Of a stretch of DNA of 64,000 nt, positions 23,930 to 35,400 are shown in pieces. The stretch's first letter is position 1, and each line of letters begins with the position of its first letter. The DNA is from Cymbomonas tetramitiformis. Its lineage: Eukaryota; Chlorophyta; Pyramimonadophyceae; Pyramimonadales; Pyramimonadaceae. Position numbers and translations under genes: made by a program. The notes below the pieces were generated by a model that was given only the letters and a program-made list of their open reading frames with translations, had not been told where the DNA came from and searched no databases. The stretch is from positions 1-64,000 of the forward strand of contig LGRX02033529.1 of the NCBI GenBank assembly GCA_001247695.2. The letters are read 5' to 3'.

Positions 23930-25690
23930 CACAGCTCACTGTGCAACCCTGCAATATGTCGTGAAGCTACACTGGGTGAGAAACCGCAATAGCTGCACTT
24001 TAAGTTGACAGCAGAATGTATAAAGGCAGAAGCGCTGAAGAGTTCCTACCATAAGTATGCCGGAGAGAGTCGCTGAGATTAACGTCGGAACAATCGGTAT
24101 TGGTTTGAGGTTTTCTGCAGACCACCTAATAGCGCAATGTACAAAATTTTTCTTCGAACGATGTGCTCGCGAAGCCGTCCTTTGCTTGTGAACGCAAGGC
24201 AGGGGATCCCAACGTCCTGAGCGGCAGATCCTCAAATTCCGCGAATTGCCCCCGAGACGGTCCCTCATCGTTAAATTGAAACCTGTCATAGAGGCTACGC
24301 TACAGGACGGTGCCATGCCGAAGAGAATTATGCACTGTCCTAACAATTTTTTATTTTTAACCTGGTGAGAATCACTCGTTATTTGGTCACACGACACGAC
24401 AATTTGCAACACTGCCGATTCGAAAAGGTGCGTGCACAACTTTGTGTTCTTTCTTCCCTGTTTCCCTTGTTTCCCTGTTTCCCTGTGTGATGACTCGGAT
24501 ATTAGATATCCACAATCCAAGCTCTAAACGCATGCCGAACGCATGAGGTGCAAAGTATCTTTCAAAATCGTACACGTGTATAATACCCTGTCACAAGGGG
24601 AAATCGTGTCGATCGCAACTGAAACTTGTCACTGTTGCCGTCGATAAAAGTGTAGTGTTAAAACTTGTGCCCATACCTGTCCCAGATCACCAGAGCATAT
24701 GGACTGAAATAGACCTTATCATTTAGGGTGGGTAACATCAAGGGGTATAAACTAAGGGGATGCCACGCCCAGTCTTTGCCGCGGCGGCTACAAGACGCAC
24801 TTAGGGCCAGTAGTTTATACCCCTTGGGTAACATTTATGGGGTGCATAATAAATATGGCCAGCCCTTTTAATTGTGTAGAAGTGACACGTGACATTTTAG
24901 GCGCGGGCGGGCGGGATTATTTATTTTCCTTATCAGCTCTGGCAATGTGCGTTACTTAGGCCCATTATCACGATCGATTATGTACCGCTCGATCGTCGAT
25001 GTCCTCCAAGCGAACGTGCACAACATAAGAACACTCCTGACTCCAGCTGAAGGCAACTGAAGGGTCGGTGTGGGTATTGAAATCTTGATATTTTGATACA
25101 TATCAGTTATCCAATCAGTAGGGGCTCTATCGAGAATAAGTTTGGGCATCTCTCGACAGTTTTTGGGGCGTTATCAAAACAAAAGTGAAAAGTCTCGTCG
25201 CACGCGTTTCCTCCGCCCTCATCCTCACCCACCCACGATCGCCAGTCTTGAGTCTACACGTCTTCTGACCGTCGCGTGAGTTCACCAGCAGAGCTCTCTC
25301 AGGCGAAAGACGTATTTGAAAAGACGTTCGAAAACCTGCTGGGGTGTATATTGTTCGTGCATGCCATGAATACGTCGCAAAATCCAACTAAAGTTGATGG
25401 TTGCACGTCTCTTTTAACGTTCGTCGATTTCAGTGTGAACAAGACCATGCATACGTGCTCATCCGCCGTTCAGAGTGTGGACTAGATCCGAGGGCATTCA
25501 GACTATGTATGCGTGAAGTTAGACGTGCCACAACTTTCAAGCAGTTCGTTGAAAGCGAGGACTTTGTTGCGTAGTGACACAGTGCTGTGCTTCCCCTGGA
25601 CTGTCTCCTTGGACTTTAACTGTTTCTTAAGGCGAATCGTGGACGCTCTGAATACCTCCGCAGGTCAATTACGGTATCCAGAGATTCAAA
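23930..25690. other. intergenic region between divergent genes
   Basis: Between the 5' side of the coiled-coil gene and the TPR-RING gene I find no supported exon. It may hold upstream exons of the former and the promoter and leader of the latter. It contains the small inverted-repeat element at 24740-24825 and TTTCCCTGTTTCCCTTG repeats near 24460-24490. Confidence 0.4.
24740..24825. mobile_element. 86-bp inverted-repeat element with 9-bp target duplication
   Basis: AAGGGGTATAAACTA (24740-24754) and TAGTTTATACCCCTT (24811-24825) are perfect 15-bp terminal inverted repeats. The direct repeat GGGTAACAT lies on both sides (24730-24738 and 24826-24834). An 8-9 bp target duplication would fit hAT or Mutator-type miniature elements. 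Only one extra base separates the left duplication from the terminus. Confidence 0.6.
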
Positions 25691-27730
25691 ATGCCGCGCA
25701 GAGCTACTTGGAACTTTGAGGACGTGAAGCAAGCCTCTTCGGCAGCGAACGCAGCCTCACCGCGCCAGACGGCCCCAGTCGACTTACAGACGGTTATTCC
25801 AAGGCTTCGAGACACAGTGTCCGCGTTCTGGCGCCAGCATGGCACCGCGTTCAAGAACATGTGGCGTGGCCTACCGGACGAGGAGCGCCGTGACCTGCTT
25901 TTAACCGTATCCGCTGGAAGCATGCCACGATCTCGCACCGAAGCTTTCACGGTAAGCGGTGAGGATGTGCATGGAGCTGCCCTGCTCCTCCCGGAGATAA
26001 ACCTGGAAGATCTGCTCGGCGACGAGAGCGCACTGCCTGCATTGTTCGAGGCCCGAACTGAACCCGACGCCGAAGATCAGCTTCTCGACGATCTCGCCTT
26101 CATCCAGGATCAGATCGAGAACAAGGTCCGAGTCAACGGAAGATACCTGCTCAATCTGGCTGGAGGCGACCCCGCCAAGGGAATGCGTGGGCTGAACTTC
26201 CGAAAAGTGTACAAGCGCGACCACCTCGGTGGAGGCGAGCCCATGGACATCGTGCAGATGGTGCCTCAAATCGTGCAGTTGATAGAAGCCGGCGTGCTTA
26301 TTCCCGCCGGACTGTTCGAAAAGGCGCTGGAGAGGCAATGTCTTCTCCTACAAACCCTCGCCTTCCTGGCGGACGAGTATCGCACCGAATACGCGCAAAT
26401 CGGAGCGGCATACGCTGTCAGTGCTCCGACCTGGGCCCCCCCAGGCCTTACTGAGGAGCAGCTGGAAGACCTGTGGCAGAGCCAGCTCGCCGCGGCGAGG
26501 CGTGACCGCACTCAGGTTGCAGCGCAGCTGTACTCTCCGAGCGTGCCTACACCGGCGGCGGACGAAGGCCTCCCAGCGTCCTCCGGCGCCGGCGCTCCTC
26601 CAGGAGTCACTGAAGCGGTCCACGTGGACACTGGGGTGTCCTTGTTAGCCGAGCCAGAGCCAGAGAGGGAATCCTTTGCGCAGCGAGTGGAGAGAGCGCA
26701 CGCGCTGAAGGACTCGGGCAATGACCTGTTCCGTGCGGACCGCTTTGAAGAAGCAAAGGAAATCTATTCGCAAGTCGTGCACGCTCTCAGTTTCCTCGAC
26801 GCCATGGACGCTGATGAGCACGGCAGCGCGTGTGCCGCTCTCGCCACCACGCTCTCCAATCGGGCCGCGTGCTCAAACAAGCTCGCCGAAGGGGCTCCGG
26901 AGCGCGTGGCCAACACGTGTTTCCGAGAGGCCAAGCTGGACTGCGAAACAGCGCTATCCATGACCACAGCACTTCCCAGCTCCATAGAGAGAAAGCTGGA
27001 ATTACGGCTGCGCGTTGCTCGCGAGGGGCTGAGAGAGCTGCGACAGCGCTCGCAGCCGGCAGTGCCAACGGGAGGGGCCCTAACACGGAACACCGCCAGG
27101 GCGTGGGCTTCCGGATTGATTCGGGGAGAAGGGGATAGCTTGGGGCATGTTCTCCAAAGGCAGCGCAGCGCAAGGCACGCGGCCAACAATAGGCGCATCT
27201 CGGCCACTGGTGGGAGGGCTCGCCGCCGTGGGCATCCTGAGGGCACCCCGAGGCAGCGTGCAGCGCGTGCGGCGGCGGAGGTGGCAGCACGGGCGGCGGG
27301 TGACGCGGCTGAGGCAACAGAGGACATGACACAGCAATTGAATGAGGCAGATTGGGCGCAGGAGGGCAGAGAAATTGCCACTGTAAGTCTGTCGCTAGCC
27401 GACGGCGCCGACCTTACCAGGGATGGTGAGCTTGAAGCGGTTCCGCTGACCGGCAACATGCTCATCGAGCAGGGAGATGCGCTGTGCGTCAACGCAGGGC
27501 TTGCGGACGAGTGCCCAATATGCAACGATAAGTGGTGCGAAGAGTTGGCGCAGACCGACATAATCATCTTGGCATGCCGCCATGCGCTTTGTCTGCCCTG
27601 CCTCGTCTCGTGGTCCAAGCAGTGCAAGAAGCCGTTCCGGCAAGCCACCGCAAGGGGAAAGCTAAGGACCAATTTCGCATGCCCAGTCTGTAGGGAGGTG
27701 ATTGCAGAATCGATTCCTTTTCCTGAATGA
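25691..27730 (+). CDS. TPR and C-terminal RING finger protein (putative E3 ubiquitin ligase)
   Basis: A single uninterrupted 679-codon frame, so intronless unlike its neighbours. Residues about 330-440 form TPR-like helices (ALKDSGNDLFRADRFEEAKE, then SNRAACSNKL). Residues 500-545 are a basic, Ala/Arg-rich linker. The C-terminus is a C3HC4 RING: Cys608-x2-Cys611, Cys629-x-His631-x2-Cys634-x2-Cys637, Cys664-x2-Cys667. RING proteins of this type usually act as E3 ubiquitin ligases, with the TPR recruiting a partner; the substrate cannot be inferred. Residues 1-300 are acidic to mixed and unrecognised. The ATG at 25691 is the first in frame after an AT-richer leader. Lack of introns could mean a retrocopy or a lineage-specific expanded family. 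Confidence 0.8.
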   Translation: MPRRATWNFEDVKQASSAANAASPRQTAPVDLQTVIPRLRDTVSAFWRQHGTAFKNMWRGLPDEERRDLLLTVSAGSMPRSRTEAFTVSGEDVHGAALLLPEINLEDLLGDESALPALFEARTEPDAEDQLLDDLAFIQDQIENKVRVNGRYLLNLAGGDPAKGMRGLNFRKVYKRDHLGGGEPMDIVQMVPQIVQLIEAGVLIPAGLFEKALERQCLLLQTLAFLADEYRTEYAQIGAAYAVSAPTWAPPGLTEEQLEDLWQSQLAAARRDRTQVAAQLYSPSVPTPAADEGLPASSGAGAPPGVTEAVHVDTGVSLLAEPEPERESFAQRVERAHALKDSGNDLFRADRFEEAKEIYSQVVHALSFLDAMDADEHGSACAALATTLSNRAACSNKLAEGAPERVANTCFREAKLDCETALSMTTALPSSIERKLELRLRVAREGLRELRQRSQPAVPTGGALTRNTARAWASGLIRGEGDSLGHVLQRQRSARHAANNRRISATGGRARRRGHPEGTPRQRAARAAAEVAARAAGDAAEATEDMTQQLNEADWAQEGREIATVSLSLADGADLTRDGELEAVPLTGNMLIEQGDALCVNAGLADECPICNDKWCEELAQTDIIILACRHALCLPCLVSWSKQCKKPFRQATARGKLRTNFACPVCREVIAESIPFPE

Positions 27731-28470
27731 TTCAGCCGTCTTCGCAAACAAAGATATGCCTTCTAGCCACTCTGTTGTTGTTTGTTTGACAGCCTCATGC
27801 ACCGAGCTAGTGTGTGGAGTGCATTTTTCGTGAGTTTGAGGTACATCATGATAAAATGCCTGCACCGTTTGCATCAGCTAACATGTTCGATGGAGAGGTG
27901 CCTGAATTGTAACGCACTTGCAATGTGTGCATAGATCCTCTTGCGCGAAGATTGCAATTTCGTTAGTGTGCATTATGGATGCTTTGTTGGAATTCATGTC
28001 GAACCTTCAAGTGGAATAAATTCTGACGATCATCGATGCTAGTTAGATCCTTGGTCATTAGCTCCACATGCTCAACAACTTCAACTGAACAAACCATGCT
28101 TGAATCTTGAAGCAATGAATACCTCGCCGTTGATCAATATGTTCATGATTGGACGAGGTTTGAATTCCTAATATATTTGCCGTGTATGGCGTTCTGGTAT
28201 GATTTATTCAAGTCGAATAAGGCCGCCCTTTTCAACTATTGAACGTGTGGGTGTGGGTGTACGATGTAAAACGAGGAACCGAGTGGTTACTAGAGGGTTT
28301 AGGTTTTGACTGGGGCATATACACAGTAGCGCTCGCCGCACAAGTGCCAAAAAAGCGACCTGCAATTTTATATGATGCATACGACCCATGTTTAATGGGC
28401 GAGCGGTCATATGGGAGTCATATCCATCCTATTGCATATTCGTACAGATCAAGCAGCTTAATAAGAGTAA
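27731..28470. other. downstream of the TPR-RING gene, no gene seen
   Basis: AT-rich sequence without supported exons. It probably contains the 3' UTR of the TPR-RING gene, but no poly(A) signal can be singled out. Confidence 0.4.
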
Positions 28471-28472
28471 TA

Positions 28473-29082
28473 CAGTAAGTGCCGACTGTTGAAAACAGGA
28501 ATTTCAGGAATCCCCCCCCCCGCGCGCGCCCCGGTACCTAAGAGAGCCAAAGAAATAAGAGAAACCGTTTATGTTTCCAGCTAATTCTTTTCTTCCTTAA
28601 GTACGCCGCCAATCAGTGTAAGCTTCCCCCGCGCGTGATGGTATTATCCGCGCGTGGGGCACTCCCGCCCCCACGCGCGTGATAGTAGTGTCCGTGCGTT
28701 ACCCCGCAGCTGCACAATATTGAGGTTTAGGGCCGGGGGTTCAACCCCCCAAGTCAAAACTTGAGGGTGCGGGAGGCCAACCCTCCCAAGACCCCCAAAA
28801 CATGTTAGGGGGGGTGGAGGTAAAACTGCACGCGTCGCCCCCCACCCCCTAGGGCCAAAGCGTGGGTAGCCTTTAATTTACACTTTAATTAGCTCATTTT
28901 TCAACATTCAAAAAAGATTGTGGGGGTCTAGCCAGCCTCAATCTTTCATATTTCTGCCGATCTCTTAGCTTTTCAAACCAGCCAGCTTTTCCGATAAAGT
29001 TGTGACCCCCCACACACACACCCCACCCCCAAAGCTGACTGATTTCTTAACGTAGAATTCTCTTAACGGTCGGCACTTACTG
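28473..29082. mobile_element. CAGT-ended MITE (Tc1/mariner or pogo type)
   Basis: The left end CAGTAAGTGCCGACTGTT (28473-28490) and the inverted right end (AACGGTCGGCACTTACTG, 29065-29082) match at 17 of 18 positions. The left flank is TA; the right flank is CA, so one target base seems mutated. The interior is C-rich and G-rich with palindromic CCCCCACGCGCGTG words and has no transposase. CAGT ends with TA targets fit the Tc1/mariner/pogo group by inference. Confidence 0.6.
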
Positions 29083-29329
29083 CAGGTGGAAAGGGACCGG
29101 ATATACCTTGTAAATGCCCCACTTATATTTTACGCAGAGTTCATTTCCTTTTCTGGGCGCGCGGTGCCGTTTGGGTATTGAGACTGTGGCTGTGACCACT
29201 TTGCAAGAACCGATAAATCATAATGGCTCGCAATCCGCGAGGGTTATGAGTTAGGGTTATATTTGGGTATATGGGTCACTGTCGTGCACTCGAGGGCACC
29301 AAAGCAAGGCATTGTATCGGTTGTGCCGA

Positions 29330-29560
29330 TATTCTGATATATTGATATATCGGTAAATATTGGCATATAAGTCTCAATCGATATCCATTTTGCGCACATT
29401 TAATCGATATATCGGTATCGCTTCGCTTCGGAATTCAAAGTGTTATATGTTGTATATGAGAAAGCGTATATAATTTTGAGATATCGATATGTATCGATAT
29501 CGCCGATAATCGATTAGAATTATTAAATATCGAAATCGATCGATAAGCAATTCTGCAACC
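29330..29560. repeat. TATCGATA-rich palindromic island
   Basis: Dense overlapping ATATATCGGTA, TATCGATAT and CGATATCG words, nearly self-complementary throughout. The same word family makes up the islands at 58331-58545 and 58733-58790. It is non-coding. Confidence 0.65.
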
Positions 29561-29689
29561 GATACAATGCCCTGCACCAAAGTTGGTTGGCAAAAAAGAT
29601 AGATAGTAGGAAGATATATCAAACCGATATATCTTGAGTGGGCTGAATAGTTCGGTTGACTCTGTTTCGGATAAACGTATTCCCATTAA

Positions 29690-32400
29690 CTGTAAAACGA
29701 ATACGCTCTATAAGACCTAATACCTAACGGGTGTTCGGTCCGACCGGGCACAAGCAGTGCGACCGCCTACGTGGCAAGTCACAGGCAGTCATCACACTGT
29801 TAGTAGACTATGTAAACACATTGGGGCCTTCATTGGGGGTCCCAGTTAGGGCTGCCAGGCTGATTTCGGTACACCAGGACACCACCTCTGCTAAGAGTGT
29901 GGGACACTCGCTGCCAACTGTCAAGGGCTAAACCTAATGCGCCATTCTGATCAAGCGAATTTAAATTGCGGCAAGCTGTATTGCTAAAACCAAAGCACAG
30001 AGAGTACGTAACAAATACATTCAAACACCTAAACCGTCAGGTTTCGTGCTGCCGTTTTGGAGAGCTCGGTGTTGACAAAGTAAAGCACCTCTAGGGTCAC
30101 ACAGATCCAAGATTCAGATCTCAGATCTCAGATTTGTACCCCAGAGCCAGAACATCAAGGAATGCCCTCGGTGGCCTTGTGGAAGGGCCGACGAGCCGCC
30201 GGCACCATCGTGCAGGCCGTCGGCACCACCTCGCCGTGGCGCCGCGTTGTGCTCTCCCTGTTGAGCATATGCACAGATGTCGCTGAGCGCTCCGGAGGGG
30301 GGGGGACGGGCACCAGACACCACCTGCGAAGCTATCCCCACCACTGGCACCGCAGAAGCCGCCTCGGCGCCGTCGGTGATGCCGTTCGCAAATCGATGAT
30401 AATTGATCTACGGTAGTCGGAATAGCAGATTTTCATGAAGCGATCATATGCGTGCTCGCCAGGATGACGTGATGATAAAATGCCGTAGGTATGTACCCGA
30501 TCCAGCATTCGCCCCATTGCAGGAATTAAATGACACGTGGCACCTACGGGGGGGGTCGAAATGGCATTCCAGGGTATTTTGGTATTGGACGGGGACTTCT
30601 CCAATGTATGCAATCGATGTTAATAACCACGCAACATATTTTGATGGTGCTGAAAACGATAGTGCAGTCCGTTTTAGCTGGTTCGACTTCGTTTGGTGTG
30701 AATCGCATGATAGACTTATGGGGGTATACGACTTTTATAATAACGTGCCGAACTCTGGGTGGGCAGCCCTGTCTGAGAGTCTCAGTTCAGGCCCCCACTC
30801 AGATTCAGAAGTCCTATCTATCTAGAGTTAGGGTACGAGCAGTAGTACAGTAGTTGCTGTGAACGTTCGCTTTTTCCGGGTTTCTAGGTTCATAAGTATC
30901 TATATCGTTTTATCAATAACACGTATCTCTATCCGAAACCCTGAGTTCGGATACCCTGCGAGTCTATATTCACGCGAGGTATACCGGCAGTATATCGGTA
31001 GGTCGTGGACCCATCCACGTTATTCCACTTCTTTAGTTTGGTCATGATTGGCTAAACGCCGCCGCTTGAGTGGGCGGCGCGTCCATGGGTACGCTGGGTA
31101 TTCTCGGGAGCTAAGAATATGAGCCGATTTCGCTGGCAGCAGGCGGGTCTACGGGGCGACGCGTTTTCGCATGGTGGCGAGGCTCTCCTCGGGATTCTAC
31201 GTCGGGATTAGCTACCCCGACTCCTTGCAGGACCGCATACTAGTTGACACCATCACCGACATCTCCGCCCTCGTCCTGCCTATTCCGCGCGACCGCTTTG
31301 CTGCATTTTCTGCACTCCGTATTTTACCGACCCAGCGTACCCCGATTAGCGCCTACCCGCTCTTCAGGCTTTCTTCACAATGGATAGCGAAACGCAGGCT
31401 GTTGAAGGAGTCCGACCTGGACTCCTCCATCAGGCTTGTTCCCCCTTTCGTAGGGGTAATTGCCAGTCTATCGTGCCCTCTGGCACATATATTGATGTGT
31501 TAGGTGTGCAATACGACCTAGTGCAATCGATGCAATATATACTAATGCTTCGCGCTTGTTTCGGTATCGTATATTGTCCATACAAGAGTGTGGTAACCAC
31601 GTACGCAGGGCATTCCATGGATCGATGTTACGTGTATGTATTTCCCGCAATATATACCCGCCTGCCCTGATATTTTAGCCCACCGTTCATTGGGGTAAGT
31701 TTGGAAATGTATGAAATGATAAATGTAAATTTAGTTCAGGTTGATGGGTTATGTGTGCCGATCTTATTGTCAGAAATTCCTGTCTGCCCACTGAAATCTC
31801 AATGCGATAACCTATACAACAACATTAATACGATGGCATTTGTGCACATCTCGAGAGTTCAGTTGGATCTTAGAGAATGACTCTCTTCGTGACTATCAAG
31901 ACCCGCGGTTATGAGAATTCCCCTGGATGCACTGCTACTTCCTTGATACCATGACACAATCATTATTCATATGATTAATTTGATACATCAACGATAATTT
32001 TTATGTATACGATATAAACCATATTGAGTCATGTTATGCCATGCTCCGGATCAATGACCTATTGAACATCGCAGTCATCATATTGTGCTGCAGTAAGGTT
32101 TCCGCTTTTAGGATTTTCATAAGTCGGAGTATATGTGTCTGCAAGCGCTACTGATCACTCGCTCAACAACCGCATTATTGGGCGGAAGCCACCGAAACCT
32201 TCATGCTTTCCTTGTGCACCATCATCACGGTAGAGTGTTGCACACAATTTCTCAGCAGGCCACTGCGTGTGCATGGCGAACTCCTTCATATCCACCTTCA
32301 TTACCTTGCCAACTCAACCAAAAACTGATATAACCGGTATCACCAATGCATCCTACCAATGCATCCTAAGATCAGTCATAGCAAAACTGAATTGGTCGAT
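29690..32400. other. no recognisable gene
   Basis: No supported exon on either strand. A short CAGATCTCAGATCT repeat occurs near 30112-30135. The frames at 30114-30350 and 30448-30853 are not coherent with any family I recognise. The final exon of the polycystin-like gene probably ends at 32404. Confidence 0.4.
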
Positions 32401-32403
32401 ATG

Positions 32404-35400
32404 TCATCCTAATGCTGATGGAGTGGTGGTCAAATGTGGCCGTGCCGCGTTGTCAATTGCCAAATGTGGACGCGCCGCATTTTCAAGGAGATGCTCATCG
32501 TTCACCATCATCATAAGATCGTGGATCTTCTCCTGTTCTCTCGCAATAATCTCCATGGACTCGTTAAACTGCTCCCGCCTGTGAGCCCTCCAAAGCCAGC
32601 CAGCCCGCACACTAGTCAGCACATAACATGCGAGCGACGAGCAAAAGTCTGATCTCAGGGATGATAGCATGGGAAAGGGAGAGACTTGGTACCATGCAGT
32701 CGTCTACTGATAATGGCCCATACCTAAGATTGCCCGCACTCAAGTTCATTACATGGTGCTTCCCCACCCAACATGCCAATGTGCATAGCGCAACACATCG
32801 ATGCCAGCATTGAATAAATGCTGCACATCCTGAGCAATCGATGCTTCTTATACTCTGCTCGACTGGGAACTAAGTCCTGCTCAAATGCGTGGAGGACGTT
32901 GATCTTGAAGCCAGTCAGAGAAGCATGGCCAGGGCGGCAGCAGTGCTGCAGGACAGGCCAAGCTATATACAGCTAAACAGAGGCGGCTGGTCAGCAAAAT
33001 CAAGGCACAATTTACCTAGATATCAAACAATGATGTGTGCCTAATGTGAAGATGGGTGGGACGTGGCGGGCTTGTGGCCCACGCCTCATGTGAAGATGGG
33101 TGGGGACGTGGCGGGCTTGTGGCCCGCGACTCATCAGGTGGGTGGGGACGTGGCGGGCTTGTGGCCAGCGCCTCATGTGAAGATGGGTGAGACGTGGCGG
33201 GCTTGTGGCCCACGCCTCATGTGAAGATGGGTGGGGACGTGGCGGGCTTGTGGCCCACGCCTCATGTGAAGATGGGTGGGGGCGTGGTGGGCTTGTGGCC
33301 CGCGCCTCATGTGAAGATGGGTGGGGACGTGGCGGGCTTGTGAGCCCGCCTGTGGATTGAGGACGTGGCGGGCTTGTGGCCAGCGCTTCATGTGAAGATG
33401 GGTGGGGACGTGGCGGGCTTGTGGCCCACGCCTCATGTGAGTGGAGTGGGGACACGTGTTAATGGAAGACCTTGGCCCGGCGCCTCATGTGAAGATGGGT
33501 GGGGACGTGGCGACTTGTGGCCACGCCTCATGTGAAGATGGGTGAGACGTGAGGAGCTTGTGACGCGCCTCATGTGAAGATGGGTGGGGGCGTGGCGGGC
33601 TTGTGGCCCACCGCCTCATGTAGTGGGTGAGGACGTGGCGGGCTTGTGGCCCGCGCCTCATGAATGGGTAAGGGAACGTGGCGGGCTTATTGGCCCAAGC
33701 CTCACATGTGAATGAGTGGGGACGTGGCGGGCTTGTGGCCCAAGCCTCATGTGAAGATGGGTGGGGACGTGGCGGGCTTGTGGCCGGTGCGCACCAGGTG
33801 CCACAGCAGTCCGGGTTCACGAGGAAACTTCGATCATGCATTGACGAGGCGATGGTGCTCTCCTTCTTGTCCTTCTTGTTTGCCTTATATCGCGCTGCTT
33901 TCTTAACCACCCTTAGCCGGGCAGAGGCCGCCTTCGCTGCCATCACCTGCAGGATGCTCGCAATTAATGGAATGCGCCTCAACGGTCCGATGATGAATTC
34001 AAGCGAAAAGTTACGCGTTGCCGATCCTTCCTCCATACATCCAGCAGCCATCCTTCGTCTGCATCCTCCGAAAAAGTCCTCTTCGCAAGCACCCTCAGGT
34101 CTCACTCTCAAAAGGGCTCTCCACAGTGGCGTCACTGCTCAGCGGCGTCCGGTTGCCACAGCGGAATGACCGTCGGTGCGTTAGCCCTGGACATTCCTTA
34201 CTTAATTATTCTGCAACCGTGCGGAAAAGCTGTAAGATGCGCGCAGGAGGGGGGCGGCCGGGAAGTGCTGCAACCTTGACATTCACGATCTCGCGCAGGT
34301 TGTTAGTGAGGGCGTCGCCGGCAAGCCTGCACACACAGCCTCCCCTGCCGGGGTCAGGCACATAGGGCTCCTGCACACTCAGCCTCCGAAATGACAAATC
34401 GCTTTGAGTTTGAGGGTTGCCATGTCATCACTGACATGGCGCTGGCCTGCGCAGGAGCCAAGCAGTGCGCAGCCGGCGCAACGAAGGGGAGCGCACCGCG
34501 GCTGTTCCCGCGGCTGTTCGGGGCGCGGCTGCTCTGGGCGCGGCTGTTCGGGGAGCAAAGGTTGCGAAGACAGATGTTTGTCTTCATCGACGGTGGGGGG
34601 AACGTTGATGGCAGCCGGCATATCCAGGATTATTTCATTGTCGCCTTCCTTCTGGTTCATTGCCAGGCTCCCTATGCCCGAAATTCGATTGGTCACCGCT
34701 CTCGTGGACTTGGTCACTGCCTCCTCCGTCGCGTTCTGCTCCCTATCCTCGCATTCCCGTGCTTCTCATTCTGCGTCCAACCCCCTCCCCTCCACCCCCC
34801 TCCCCCTCCACGCACCCAGCCACTGAAATGCCGCGTCCCGCACAGTGCCCTCCTACCTGTCTCAACAAAAGCCGGACTCTCATCGCCCGCCTGTAAATTT
34901 CCATCTCCAGACCCGGCCGTATCCCACACTTTCTCGGGAGGGCACTTTGCGCGCATCGAGCCGCTCGCCGCCCACGTGCACGCATGGCTGCAAAAGAGGC
35001 TCCTGCGTGAGGGAGTGCGGGAAGCACCTCCAGCTGCTTGAGGACGAGCGCTAGCTGCTGCGTGGTGCTCATCTTGCGTGCCTGGGGATCCCGGGTCTGG
35101 TGCCCACATCCCGACAGCCGACCCCTTAGAACTGTATTTCCAAGAGCAGCAAAAGGAGGATCCTTGCGGTGAGAGGCGCGGTGCCGCACCTTGGGCAAGG
35201 CGCCCGCCTCTAGCATGTCAGCCGCGGATTCGTCCCTTTTCTTTTTTGGAAAGACTGACCTAAACAATCTCCTACATTTGGTGTTGTACAAGCGGCGCAC
35301 GCCGCGGTATGCGCTGATATAAATGGGTTTGGAGTTGCTGTCCTCTTGCTCCTGAGCGCCGCCCTCACCCACACACCCCCTCGTCAGATTCCCTGCACAC

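Noticed and set aside
30114..30853. Short overlapping frames at 30.1-30.9 kb
   Set aside because: No conserved motif, splice signals or coherent composition.
33012..34135. Pro/His/Ser-rich repetitive protein frames (SPPRPHPSSHEAWA type)
   Set aside because: Pure translation of the 45-bp minisatellite. Only the part near 33790-33950 looks like a genuine exon.
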